This document shows, in pieces, positions 1 through 7,716 of a stretch of DNA of 25,471 nt; position 1 is the first letter of the stretch; each line of letters starts with the position of its first letter. The stretch is taken from positions 1 to 25,471 of the forward strand of contig CAZGUH010000050.1 in the NCBI GenBank assembly GCA_964529005.1. The letters are read 5' to 3'. The notes under the pieces are model-generated. The model had not been told where the DNA came from, searched no databases, and saw only the letters and a list, made by a program, of their open reading frames with translations. The stretch comes from CAZGUH01 sp964529005. Lineage in GTDB: Bacteria; Actinomycetota; Acidimicrobiia; Acidimicrobiales; Ilumatobacteraceae. A program made the translations under genes and the position numbers.

Positions 1-2
1 CT

Positions 3-17
3 AGGCGAGATCCGCCT
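3..17 (-). terminator. candidate hairpin terminator after the leftward stress/deacetylase operon
   Basis: A perfect 5-bp stem (AGGCG / CGCCT) with a 5-base loop begins six bases after the stop codon of the HDAC-family gene, which reads leftward. The T-tract, if there is one, would lie outside the window. The position fits the end of the three-gene leftward operon; the short stem keeps confidence low. Confidence 0.35.
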
Positions 18-22
18 GGACG

Positions 23-1036
23 TCAGATCCCGCCGTACCGGCTCCATCGCAAGCCGAGAGCTTCGACCACCTCGATGCCAGGTCCACCCGTGGTCGCCGC
101 CTCCGGCATCGTCGGCACGCCTTCCAGCGCCGCCAGCACACCGGCGGTGGACGCGGCGACGGCATCGAGGTCGTAACCGCCCTCCAACATGACGATGCGC
201 CGGCCTGGTGGCGCCAGTTCGATCAGCCGGCGTGTGATGAGAGCGAAGTCGCCGGCCGACAACGCCAGCTCGGCGAGCGGGTCGGCCCGGTGCGCATCGA
301 ACCCGGCGGACACCAGCAACCAGGTCGGCGCGAAACGAGCCAGCGTCGGCAGGATCACGTCGTCCAGCGCGCGCAGGTAGACGTCGCCCGTCGCGCCGCG
401 CGGGAGCGGAAGGTTCATCGTCGTGTCCTGCCCGGGACCGACGCCTGTCTCGTCGATCGCCCCCGAGTGCGGATACAGGGGCCACTGGTGGATGCTGACG
501 AAGAACACCCGCGGGTCGTCGTAGAACGCCGCTTGCGTGCCGTTGCCATGGTGGACGTCGTAGTCGACGATCGCCACGCGCTCCCCCGCGTCGGCCAGCG
601 CTGCAGCGGCGATGGCAACGTTCGACAGGAGGCAAAATCCCATCGGCGCGTCGGGCAAGGCGTGATGTCCGGGTGGGCGCACGGCGCAGAAGGCGGCGTC
701 CGCGGCGCCCCGGCGCAGGTGCTCGATGGCGACGAGGCCGGCGCCGGCGGCGAGCAGAGCTGCCTCCCATGACGCCCCGTTCGCGTACGTGTCGGGATCG
801 AGGTGTCCGCCTCCGGCAAGCGAGACCTGGCGGAGGCGGTCGAGGTGGTCGGCCGTGTGCACCGCGAGCAGCGCCTCGCGTGGCGCGGGCTCGGGCGCCA
901 CCGGGACCAGCGCGTCACGGACGTCGCCGCGGCGCGAGCCCTCGATCACAGCGCTGAGTCGGCGAGGGCTCTCCGGGTGGAACGGCTCACCTGCGTGATC
1001 CATCAGTCGCGGGTGCGTCAGGAACAGAACGGCCAT
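23..1036 (-). CDS. HDAC/AcuC-family deacetylase (probable protein lysine deacetylase)
   Basis: This 337-residue protein spans a complete arginase-fold histone-deacetylase domain. Visible motifs are RPPGHHA (His124/His125, the catalytic His pair), DYDVHHGNGT (Asp160 and His162 as zinc ligands), SAGFDAH (Asp247 as third zinc ligand) and EGGYD (Tyr288, the transition-state Tyr). The active site therefore looks intact. Bacterial members remove acetyl or other acyl groups from lysines (AcuC deacetylates acetyl-CoA synthetase) or from small amines (acetylpolyamine hydrolases), and sequence alone does not separate these. It is the third gene of a leftward operon, 15 bases after the split-barrel gene, with no clear Shine-Dalgarno of its own. 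A GNAT/acyl-CoA synthetase fusion, a candidate protein acetyltransferase, is transcribed divergently from the same promoter region, which favours the protein-deacetylase reading. Confidence 0.9.
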   Translation of the reverse strand: MAVLFLTHPRLMDHAGEPFHPESPRRLSAVIEGSRRGDVRDALVPVAPEPAPREALLAVHTADHLDRLRQVSLAGGGHLDPDTYANGASWEAALLAAGAGLVAIEHLRRGAADAAFCAVRPPGHHALPDAPMGFCLLSNVAIAAAALADAGERVAIVDYDVHHGNGTQAAFYDDPRVFFVSIHQWPLYPHSGAIDETGVGPGQDTTMNLPLPRGATGDVYLRALDDVILPTLARFAPTWLLVSAGFDAHRADPLAELALSAGDFALITRRLIELAPPGRRIVMLEGGYDLDAVAASTAGVLAALEGVPTMPEAATTGGPGIEVVEALGLRWSRYGGI

Positions 1037-1051
1037 GCGAACAGGATCGCG

Positions 1052-1516
1052 CTAGGACATCGGCACCCCGGCGAACCAGCCCTGCATCGAGTCGGGCCAG
1101 CGGGTCGCGTCGATCCGGCGGCCGGCGATCTCGCGGGGCTCGATGGCGAACCAGCGATCCTTGGGACCCTTGGCCCACGGATCGACACGCAAGGCGCGCA
1201 GGTGGTTGGCGACGGCGTCGTGCACGTCGGTGATCTCGCGTGCGACGCCGATGACCTGGACGCACCATCCCGATCGCGCCTTCTTGTCGAATCCGTCGAT
1301 CTCGAACGCGACGCGGGTGCCCTCGATGGAGGACAGCATGCTGTGATCCCCCGTGCGGAACACGACGCGCCCTTCGTCGGTCGCGGCGTAGTTCACAGGG
1401 AACACGCGCGGCTGCTGCCCGATGACGAAACCGACGCGGCCGACGTTGCCCTTGCGCAACAGCGCGAGACACTCGCGCACGGTCGGCGGGTCCGATGCGA
1501 TGCCGCTGTCGCTCAC
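1052..1516 (-). CDS. pyridoxamine 5'-phosphate oxidase-like split-barrel flavin protein (copy 1)
   Basis: This 154-residue protein belongs to the FMN-binding split-barrel family. It has an N-terminal helix region, then FPVNY and VVFRTGDHS strands (residues about 43-65) and a GWCVQVIGVAREI strand (about 86-98), the pattern of Pyridox_ox_2-type proteins. These bind FMN, F420 or heme, and most are uncharacterised; related split-barrel proteins occur in the M. tuberculosis DosR regulon. The open frame extends upstream to 1840, but the start chosen is GTG at 1516: it has GGGAGG (1524-1529) at a 7-base spacing, and its GTGA overlaps the stop of the universal stress protein. It is one of three paralogues in the window (see 7717 and 8250), and the three share the PVNY/F and VVFRT blocks. 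Substrate and cofactor are not predictable. Confidence 0.88.
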   Translation of the reverse strand: MSDSGIASDPPTVRECLALLRKGNVGRVGFVIGQQPRVFPVNYAATDEGRVVFRTGDHSMLSSIEGTRVAFEIDGFDKKARSGWCVQVIGVAREITDVHDAVANHLRALRVDPWAKGPKDRWFAIEPREIAGRRIDATRWPDSMQGWFAGVPMS

Positions 1517-1959
1517 TTCGGCGCCTCCCTGGGAGGAGGGACGACCACGACCGGGCAGCCCGCGTGCATCGTCACCTGATGAGCGACCGATCCGAGGACG
1601 AGCTCCTTGAACCCGCCGAGCCCACGGCTGCCGACGACGACGAGATCGGCATCGTGAGTCGCCGCGAGCAGGCCATGCGCCGGGGTGTCGCAGATGACCT
1701 CCAGCGCGACCGACGGCGCGTCCTCGGGTCCGAGCGCGTCCTCGACGTACTGGCGAAGCGCGGAATGCGCGGTGTGCGAGGTGTACTCCGCTTCGAAGGA
1801 CCCGTGCCCGCGCATCGGACGCTGATCGATGTAGCTCCACGCCATCACCGCGATCAGCTCGGCGTCGCGGGCCCGCGCCTCGTCGAGCGCCCAGCGCAGG
1901 GCCCGTGCGGCTCCCTCGGAGCCGTCCACTCCGACGTAGATCTTCATGCGATCGGCCAT
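1513..1959 (-). CDS. universal stress protein, single UspA domain
   Basis: A 148-residue single-domain UspA protein. Residues 6-13 form the first strand (IYVGVDGS). The ATP-binding signature G-2x-G-9x-G-S is complete at residues 113-124, within GSRGLGGFKELVLGS, so nucleotide binding is expected. Proteins of this class act as ATP-dependent stress or metabolic-arrest regulators, and several are DosR-regulon members in mycobacteria. The start is well supported by AGGAGG (1967-1972) seven bases upstream of ATG. It heads a leftward operon, translationally coupled to the split-barrel gene (GTGA overlap) and followed by the HDAC-family gene. A DosR-type palindrome at 2022-2035 lies about 70 bases upstream of the start codon. 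Confidence 0.93.
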   Translation of the reverse strand: MADRMKIYVGVDGSEGAARALRWALDEARARDAELIAVMAWSYIDQRPMRGHGSFEAEYTSHTAHSALRQYVEDALGPEDAPSVALEVICDTPAHGLLAATHDADLVVVGSRGLGGFKELVLGSVAHQVTMHAGCPVVVVPPPREAPK

Positions 1960-2021
1960 CCGTCGACCTCCTGTGCGCGGGTGCCTGAGTTCAGGATCGC
2001 CTGCGACGCACCGCGGCGGTA

Positions 2022-2035
2022 GGGACCAAGGTCAC
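2022..2035 (-). promoter_or_regulatory. DosR/DevR-type box A (leftward operon)
   Basis: The 14-mer GGGACCAAGGTCAC matches the mycobacterial DosR core GGGACTWWAGTCCC at 11 of 14 positions. It is the nearer of two boxes to the leftward universal stress protein gene; the other is centred exactly 40 bp away. A -10 hexamer at the standard 30.5-bp distance would be GATCCT (1998-1993, minus strand), which is weak; GGCGAT three bases closer to the box is an alternative. The assignment to the leftward promoter is therefore inferred from position. Confidence 0.7.
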
Positions 2036-2061
2036 GACTCGATCTTTGGGATTGGGCCGTT

Positions 2062-2075
2062 GGGACCAAGGTCCC
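2062..2075 (+). promoter_or_regulatory. DosR/DevR-type box B (rightward acetyltransferase-devR operon), near-perfect palindrome
   Basis: GGGACCAAGGTCCC has perfect 6-bp inverted arms around AA and matches the DosR core at 12 of 14 positions, the best copy in the window. A TTCGAT hexamer at 2100-2105 sits 31.5 bp from the box centre and can serve as -10. This places the start of transcription near 2112 and leaves about 32 bases of leader containing the GGAG ribosome site. Control here would make devR autoregulated, because devR is the second gene of this operon. Confidence 0.8.
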
Positions 2076-2143
2076 TAGTGAGCCGTTCGTGTCGTCGGCT
2101 TCGATGGCGTGGGTACGAGGGAAGACGACGAACGGAGTCGCGC

Positions 2144-4963
2144 ATGTCGATCGCCATCGACGGCCACGACGCAGAGGGCCCGACGACCGCCTCGGTGCTG
2201 GCGCGCTTCGGCCGCGACGTCTTGCTGGCCAACGGCCGGACCGTGCGCGTGCGCCCCTCGACCGCCGATGACGTGGCTGCCATTCGTGCGTTCTACGAGG
2301 CCTTGAGCGACACGTCCTCGTACTTCCGGTTCTTCCACGTCCGGCGGACGATGAGCGCCACCGAGCTGGAGCAGGCCACCCACCAGGATCTGCACCTCCA
2401 GGTCACGCTGGTGGCCGAAGCCGCCGACGGCATCATCGGGGTCGGCGAGTATTGCGCGACGCCGTCTCCGGACGAGGTAGAGGTCGCGTTCGCGGTGGCG
2501 GACCGCCATCACCACGAGGGCATCGCGACGCTCATGCTCGAAGACTTGGCGCTGATCGCCCAGACCGCCGGGTATCGCCGGCTCGTCGCGCAGACGCTCG
2601 AAGCCAACGCGGCGATGAAGGCGGTGTTCAAGACGGTGGGGCTTGCCCATCGTTCGTGGATCGAAGACGGCACGTGGCACGTCGAGCTCGACCTGACCAG
2701 CGAGCGGGTCCTGGAGGACTCGTCGTCGGCGCGGGACTGGCAGGCCACCGTCCGCTCGTTGCAGCCCATCCTGCACCCCGGCCACGTCGTGGTGTTCGGC
2801 GCCGGGCGGTCGCCGTCGTCGCCGGGGCGACGCGTGCTCGAGAACCTGATCGCGACGTTCACCGGGCGGATCAGCGTGGTCCACCCGCGCGCTGCGGACG
2901 TGGCCGGCGTGCCGGCCGTCCGCGCCGTCGCCGACCTCGACTCTCCGCCCGATCTGGCGGTCGTGGCGATCCCGGCGGCCGGCGTCGCCACTGTCATCGA
3001 CGAGTGCGGCGCGGCCGGTGTGCCTGCCGCGGTCGTCATCTCGTCGGGGTTCGCCGAGGCCGGCCCCGCAGGAGTGGCGCTCGAGGAGTCGCTCCTGCGG
3101 GCTGCCCGGCGCCATGGCATGCGGATCGTCGGCCCGAACTGCCTCGGCGTGACGTCCGCGTCGTGCGGACTGAACGCCACGTTCATGCCGCATCAGCTGA
3201 CGGCGGGCGGGATCGCCGTCGCGTCGCAGTCCGGTGGTGTGGGCATCGCGATCGCGGCCGAGGCCGCCGCCCGGGGTGTGGGGTTGTCGTCGTTCGTCTC
3301 GATGGGCAACAAGGTCGACGTCAGCGGCAACGACGTGCTGCGGGCATGGGCCGACGACCCGGCGACGTCGGTGGTCCTGCTGTACCTCGAATCGTTCGGC
3401 GACCCCGCGCGCTTCGCTCGCGTCGCCCGCGCGGTCTCGCGTCGCAAGCCCGTGGTGGCATTGAAGGCCGGGCGCAGCAGCGCCGGGATCCGCGGGGCGG
3501 CATCGCACACCGCGGCTTTGGCCGCCGACGACGTCGCCGTCGATGCCTTGTTCGCCCACACGGGGGTCATGCGCGCCCGCACGTTGGAGCAGATGATCGA
3601 TCTCGGGGTGTTCTTCGACCGCCAGCCGACACCGAGGGGCCGGCGCGTCGCGCTCGTGGGCAATGCCGGAGGTCCGCTCGTCCTCGCAGCGGACGCCGCG
3701 GAGGCGTACGGACTGGAGGCGCCCGCGTTCTCGCCCCAGCTCCAGGACTCGCTGCGGCGGCTCGTGCCCGACGCGGCCGCGGTCGCCAACCCGGTCGACC
3801 TGCTCAGCACGGTCTCGCCCGACCGTGCCGCGGCCGCGATCGACCTCATCGCGGCATCGGGTGAGGTGGACAGCTGCGTCCTGGTCTCCGTCGACATCGA
3901 TCGCCGTCAGGAGGACGCCCTGGGAGTGCTGCTCGACGCGTTCGAGCTCGACGTCCCGCTGGTCGCCTGCTCGATGGGCGCAGCCGTCTCCTCACGCCGG
4001 GTCCCGACGTTCACGAGCCCCGAGCGCGCCGTCGAGACCCTGGCGATCGCGAGCCGCCGCGGGCAGTGGCTGTCGACGCCGGACGCGTCGCACGCCGTGG
4101 CCGGCCCGCTGCTCGCCGCTCGGCGGATCGCACGCGAGCACGTTCGCCGCCCGGGCGCGACCCCGTGGCTCGACCCCGAGGCGGTGGCGGGTCTGCTCGA
4201 CACGGCCGGTGTCCCGATCGTCCCCTGGCGGTACGCGGTGGACGAGCAGGGCTCCGTCGACGCGGCCCGCGGCGTCGGCCCGCCGTACGTCATGAAGGCC
4301 GACGTCGAGGGACTCGTCCACAAGACCGACGAAGGAGCGGTCGTCCTCGGCCTGACCTCCGTCGACAGCGCCCGCGCGACCCATCGCGCGTTCGTCGAAC
4401 GGTTCGGACGCCGGCTGCGCGGCGCCCTCATCCAGCGCCAGGCCGGCCCGGGCGTGGAGTTCCTCGTCGGCGTCCGCCGCGATCCGGCGATCGGCCCGCT
4501 GCTGGTGGTCGCCGCCGGCGGCGTCGACGCCGAGATCCTGCAGGACCGCACCGTCCTGCTGGCCCCGTCCACCGCCGCGGAGATCGACGCCGCGATCGAA
4601 GGTCTCCGGTGCGCGCCGCTGATGCACGGATACCGGGGACGACCAGCGCTGCCGACGCCGGACCTCGTCTCCGTGGTCCAACGCGTCGGTGAGCTCGCGG
4701 TCGCCGTTCCGGAGATCACCGACATGGATCTCAACCCCGTGATCCTCGCTCCCGACGGGGCCGTGGTGGTCGACGCCCGGATCGCGGTGTCCAGCAGCGC
4801 GCCCGAGACGTCACCACTGCGCGCGATGCGCCGAAGCGCGTCGCCTGAGACTCCAACGTCCAGCACCGGTTCCGCCGATGTGGCGACGGGTGGGCCCGCC
4901 CGCGAAGATCCACCACAGCTCGACGAACGGAGGTCGGATGATCCGCGTGTTCCTGCTCGATGA
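2144..4963 (+). CDS. GNAT acetyltransferase fused to NDP-forming acyl-CoA synthetase (Pat/AcsD-type fusion)
   Basis: A 939-residue fusion. A GNAT domain (about 33-190; acetyl-CoA loop near RHHHEGIATL, 121-130) is followed by a CoA-binding Rossmann domain (about 205-300), two succinyl-CoA-synthetase-like domains (about 320-640; SQSGGVG at 361-367) and an ATP-grasp domain (about 670-880; MKADVEGLVHKTDEG). The motif GRSSAGIRGAASHT carries His455 at the position of the phosphohistidine used by active NDP-forming acyl-CoA synthetases. Salmonella Pat has the reverse order (GNAT last), while GNAT-first enzymes are known from actinobacteria such as Streptomyces PatA; both acetylate acyl-CoA synthetases. 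The frame is open back to 1946, but ATG 2144 with GGAG at 2133-2136 is chosen because it lies downstream of DosR box B and starts just before the GNAT domain. The last 60 residues are Ser/Pro/Arg-rich and overlap the start of devR by 26 bases. Confidence 0.9.
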   Translation: MSIAIDGHDAEGPTTASVLARFGRDVLLANGRTVRVRPSTADDVAAIRAFYEALSDTSSYFRFFHVRRTMSATELEQATHQDLHLQVTLVAEAADGIIGVGEYCATPSPDEVEVAFAVADRHHHEGIATLMLEDLALIAQTAGYRRLVAQTLEANAAMKAVFKTVGLAHRSWIEDGTWHVELDLTSERVLEDSSSARDWQATVRSLQPILHPGHVVVFGAGRSPSSPGRRVLENLIATFTGRISVVHPRAADVAGVPAVRAVADLDSPPDLAVVAIPAAGVATVIDECGAAGVPAAVVISSGFAEAGPAGVALEESLLRAARRHGMRIVGPNCLGVTSASCGLNATFMPHQLTAGGIAVASQSGGVGIAIAAEAAARGVGLSSFVSMGNKVDVSGNDVLRAWADDPATSVVLLYLESFGDPARFARVARAVSRRKPVVALKAGRSSAGIRGAASHTAALAADDVAVDALFAHTGVMRARTLEQMIDLGVFFDRQPTPRGRRVALVGNAGGPLVLAADAAEAYGLEAPAFSPQLQDSLRRLVPDAAAVANPVDLLSTVSPDRAAAAIDLIAASGEVDSCVLVSVDIDRRQEDALGVLLDAFELDVPLVACSMGAAVSSRRVPTFTSPERAVETLAIASRRGQWLSTPDASHAVAGPLLAARRIAREHVRRPGATPWLDPEAVAGLLDTAGVPIVPWRYAVDEQGSVDAARGVGPPYVMKADVEGLVHKTDEGAVVLGLTSVDSARATHRAFVERFGRRLRGALIQRQAGPGVEFLVGVRRDPAIGPLLVVAAGGVDAEILQDRTVLLAPSTAAEIDAAIEGLRCAPLMHGYRGRPALPTPDLVSVVQRVGELAVAVPEITDMDLNPVILAPDGAVVVDARIAVSSSAPETSPLRAMRRSASPETPTSSTGSADVATGGPAREDPPQLDERRSDDPRVPAR

Positions 4964-5615
4964 CCACGAGGTCGTGCGGCGCGGCGTCCGCGACCTGCTC
5001 GAGGCGTCGGGAGACATCGAGGTGGTCGGCGAGGCATCCACCGCCGAGGAGGCGATCCAGCGCGTGCCGGCGACCGCTCCCGAGGTGGCGGTGCTGGACG
5101 TGCGCCTTCCCGACGGCAACGGCATCGAGGTCTGCCGCGAGCTGCGTTCGCAGCGTCCGGACTTGAAATGCCTCATGCTGACGTCGTTCAACGACGACGA
5201 AGCGCTCTTCGACGCGATCATGGCGGGCGCCTCCGGCTATGTGCTGAAGGAGGTCCGCGGCGCCGATCTCGTCGAATCGGTGCGCACGGTCGCGGCAGGC
5301 CACTCGTTGCTCGACTCGCGCATCACCGCTCGGGTGCTCGAGCGGCTGCGCAACCCACCGCCGGAGGACCCGCGCACCGCATCGCTCAGCGAGCAGGAAC
5401 GCCGCATCCTCGGACTGCTCGCCGACGGGCTCACCAACCGTCAGATCGCCGAGCAGATGTACCTGGCCGAAAAGACCGTCAAGAACTACGTGTCCAACCT
5501 CCTGATGAAGCTCGGGATGCATCGCCGGACCGAAGCGGCCGTCTACGCCGCACGCCTCGCCGAGCGCAGGCAGCACAACCGCGACCAGCCGTCCACCGTC
5601 ACCGATCGCGGCTGA
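4938..5615 (+). CDS. devR: DevR/DosR-type response regulator (NarL/FixJ family)
   Basis: A 225-residue receiver plus LuxR-type helix-turn-helix protein. Receiver residues are Asp8, Asp9, phospho-acceptor Asp54, Thr82 and Lys104. The DNA-binding domain (about 150-212) carries AEKTVKNYVSNLL, with Lys179, Lys182 and Asn183 at the same numbers as the DNA-contacting residues of M. tuberculosis DosR. Blocks such as FLLDDHEVVRRGV, VLDVRLPDGNGIE and EQERRILGLL are almost those of mycobacterial DevR, so orthology is well supported. It would activate hypoxia/NO dormancy genes through GGGACTWWAGTCCC-like boxes, several of which lie in this window. The ATG at 4938 has GGAGG (4929-4933) four bases upstream; the frame is open back to 4878, but the DevR-like N-terminus begins here. 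The start lies inside the upstream gene, which suggests translational coupling. The 3' end overlaps that of the convergent dehydrogenase by 17 bases. Confidence 0.95.
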   Translation: MIRVFLLDDHEVVRRGVRDLLEASGDIEVVGEASTAEEAIQRVPATAPEVAVLDVRLPDGNGIEVCRELRSQRPDLKCLMLTSFNDDEALFDAIMAGASGYVLKEVRGADLVESVRTVAAGHSLLDSRITARVLERLRNPPPEDPRTASLSEQERRILGLLADGLTNRQIAEQMYLAEKTVKNYVSNLLMKLGMHRRTEAAVYAARLAERRQHNRDQPSTVTDRG

Positions 5616-6645
5616 CGAGCACCTTCAGCGCGCCGGTGTCGGCGGGGCGGGAGAACACGTCGTAGGCCGTGTCGAACTCGTCGAGAACGAAGCGGTGGGT
5701 GACGAGCTTCGCGGAGTCGATCTGCGCGCTGGCAACCAGGCTGAGCAACGTCGGCGTCGAGTACGTGTCGACGAGGCCCGTCGTGATCGTGACGTTGCGG
5801 ATCCACAGGTCTTCCAGATGCAACGTGGCCGGGGCGCCGTGGACACCGATGTTGGCGACGTGCCCGCCGGGCCGGATCAGCGTCGCGGCCAGCTCGAACG
5901 TCGCGGGGATGCCCACGGCCTCGACGGCGACGTCCGCGCCCAGCCCGTCCGTCATCGAGCGCACGATCTCCACCGCGTCCTCGCGCCCGCTGTCGATCGT
6001 GATGTCGGCGCCGAAGCCCTTGGCCGCCTGCAACCGGCTGGCGGCGAGATCGATCGCGATCACGTGCGCAGGGCTGAACAACCGGGCGCCGATGATCGTC
6101 GCCAGACCGATCGGACCGACGCCGACCACGGCGACCACGTCGCCGGGACGGACGCGGCCGTTGAGGACCCCCACCTCGTATCCCGTGGGGAGGATGTCCG
6201 CCAGCATCAGCACCGCCTCGTCGGCCACGCCGTCGGGGACCGGATGGGTGGACAGGTCGGCGAACGGAACGCGCACCTGCTCCGCCTGGGTGCCGTCGAT
6301 GCGGTGACCGAGGATCCAGCCGCCCCCGCCGAGACACTGACCGGACATGCCCGCGCGGCAATACCGGCACGTGCCGCATGCGGTGATGCACGACACCAGC
6401 ACTCGGTCACCGACCGCGACCCGGCGAACACCGCGCCCGACCTCGAGGACCGTGCCGACAGCCTCGTGACCGAGGATGCGACCGTCGGTCACCGCCGGGA
6501 CATCGCCTTTGAGGATGTGCAAGTCCGTGCCGCAGATCGTCGTCGCGTCGACGCGGACGATCGCGTCGGTGTCGTCGACGATCGCCGGCTCGGCGACCTC
6601 CTCCCACGCCTTGCGCCCCGGACCGTGATACACGAGAGCTTTCAT
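5599..6645 (-). CDS. zinc-dependent alcohol dehydrogenase (MDR family, NAD-preferring)
   Basis: A 348-residue medium-chain dehydrogenase. Catalytic-zinc ligands are Cys38 (in CGTD) and His60-Glu61 (GHE). Structural zinc is bound by Cys90, Cys93, Cys96 and Cys104. The Rossmann motif GVGPIG is at 175-180, and Asp199 at the end of beta-2 favours NAD over NADP. Substrates of the family are alcohols, aldehydes or polyols; the exact one is unknown. In a dormancy regulon a role in NADH reoxidation under low oxygen is a reasonable inference. The start at 6645 has GGGAGGA (6651-6657) five bases upstream; the frame runs on to 6687, but that would lie in the promoter. Box C (6708-6721) and its AACGAT hexamer (6684-6679) form a DosR-type promoter with a leader of about 26 bases. 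Confidence 0.92.
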   Translation of the reverse strand: MKALVYHGPGRKAWEEVAEPAIVDDTDAIVRVDATTICGTDLHILKGDVPAVTDGRILGHEAVGTVLEVGRGVRRVAVGDRVLVSCITACGTCRYCRAGMSGQCLGGGGWILGHRIDGTQAEQVRVPFADLSTHPVPDGVADEAVLMLADILPTGYEVGVLNGRVRPGDVVAVVGVGPIGLATIIGARLFSPAHVIAIDLAASRLQAAKGFGADITIDSGREDAVEIVRSMTDGLGADVAVEAVGIPATFELAATLIRPGGHVANIGVHGAPATLHLEDLWIRNVTITTGLVDTYSTPTLLSLVASAQIDSAKLVTHRFVLDEFDTAYDVFSRPADTGALKVLVSRDR

Positions 6646-6707
6646 GCCGATCCTCCCTTGACTGCGTGCGATGCGATCATCGTTCACCGCAATCGGACGG
6701 CCAGCCA

Positions 6708-6721
6708 GGGTCGAAGGTCCC
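6708..6721 (-). promoter_or_regulatory. DosR/DevR-type box C (alcohol dehydrogenase promoter)
   Basis: GGGTCGAAGGTCCC matches the DosR core at 11 of 14 positions. On the minus strand, AACGAT (6684-6679) begins exactly 30.5 bp from the box centre, which puts the box at about -42.5. It shares the heptamer ACGATGA with the promoters of the 6837 and 8250 genes. Box D lies 80 bp away, centre to centre. Confidence 0.72.
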
Positions 6722-6787
6722 GATCGCGCCGCGGGCGCGCCAGCGCGAAGCCGCCGACACCCCTCCCGAGATCCGCGCCATGCGAAA

Positions 6788-6801
6788 TGGACGGAAGGCC
6801 C
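6788..6801 (+). promoter_or_regulatory. DosR/DevR-type box D (tandem universal stress protein promoter)
   Basis: TGGACGGAAGGCCC matches the DosR core at 10 of 14 positions. The hexamer CACGAT (6825-6830) starts exactly 30.5 bp from the box centre, and the ten bases CACGATGACG recur at the same distance upstream of the 8250 gene. With this -10 element, transcription would begin at or next to ATG 6837, so the mRNA would be leaderless. That agrees with the absence of a Shine-Dalgarno sequence. Confidence 0.65.
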
Positions 6802-6836
6802 TACCGGCGGCCTGGCCAGCGGGCCACGATGACGGC

Positions 6837-7712
6837 ATGACCAACGAGCGTCAGCAGATCGTCGCCGGCTACGACGGATCGGAGGCCGCCGCGGCCGCGG
6901 CCGAGTGGGCGGCGACGGAGTCCATTCGTCGCGGATGCCCCTTGACGATCGTCGGCTGCTTCACGGCGCCGGTCGTGACGGACTTCGGGATGTCGTTCGG
7001 AGCGCTGGCGGCCGGAAATCTCGAGGACCTGCGCGCGGCGGTCGACCGCGACGTCGCGGGACTCGTCGAGCGCCTGACATCGACGTTCCCTCAGCTGCAA
7101 GCGACCGGCATCACGTGCATGGGTCCCGCCCGGCGAGCCCTCGTCGACCACGCTGCCGGCGCGGACCTGCTGGTGGTGGGCGCGACGGGGGCCGGGGAGG
7201 TCGGCGCGTTGATGCTCGGCTCCGTCGCCTTCGCGGTCTCGCGCACCAGCCCCTGCCCCGTCGTCGTGGTCCCTCGCGGCGACGACGCCAGCAGCCGGGG
7301 GCACATCGTCGTCGGCGTCGACACGCTCGACTTCTCTCGAGAAGCGGTGGACTGGGCTGCGGACGAAGCGGACCTCTTCGGGGCCCGGCTGACGGTGGTC
7401 CATGCGTGGAGCTATCCGTACGCGGCCGTGCCTCCGGACTCGGAGGCGTACGACCGCATGCGCGTCGATGCGGCCCTCGAGCTCGACCGGGCGGTCGAGC
7501 ACCTCCGCCAGCGCAGCGGCGCCGACATCAGCGGCCATCTCGCAGAGGGCGACCCCGCTGACGTGATCCTCGAGGCCGCCGGCGACGCGGACCTCGTGGT
7601 GATCGGATCGCGCGGGCGCGGAAGTCTCCGCGCTCTGTTCCTCGGATCGACGAGCAACGCCGTGATCACCCACGCGCCGTGCCCGACCGTGATCGTCCGA
7701 CACAAGGGATGA
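6837..7712 (+). CDS. universal stress protein, tandem UspA domains
   Basis: A 291-residue protein with two UspA domains (about 6-147 and 156-288). The ATP-binding signature is present in both: GATGAGEVGALMLGS at 115-129 and GSRGRGSLRALFLGS at 257-271. Tandem-domain universal stress proteins of about this size are typical of actinobacterial dormancy regulons. There is no ribosome site before ATG 6837; the CACGAT hexamer seven bases upstream and DosR box D suggest a leaderless transcript. The frame is open back to 6666, and an in-frame ATG at 6780 would add 19 residues, but both lie in or beyond the promoter. The split-barrel gene starts four bases after the stop, so the two are co-transcribed. 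Confidence 0.92.
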   Translation: MTNERQQIVAGYDGSEAAAAAAEWAATESIRRGCPLTIVGCFTAPVVTDFGMSFGALAAGNLEDLRAAVDRDVAGLVERLTSTFPQLQATGITCMGPARRALVDHAAGADLLVVGATGAGEVGALMLGSVAFAVSRTSPCPVVVVPRGDDASSRGHIVVGVDTLDFSREAVDWAADEADLFGARLTVVHAWSYPYAAVPPDSEAYDRMRVDAALELDRAVEHLRQRSGADISGHLAEGDPADVILEAAGDADLVVIGSRGRGSLRALFLGSTSNAVITHAPCPTVIVRHKG

Positions 7713-7716
7713 GCCG

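Noticed and set aside
1946..2143. N-terminal extension of the GNAT/synthetase fusion to 1946
   Set aside because: The extra 66 residues would cover both DosR boxes and overlap the divergent stress gene. ATG 2144 has a ribosome site and precedes the GNAT domain directly.
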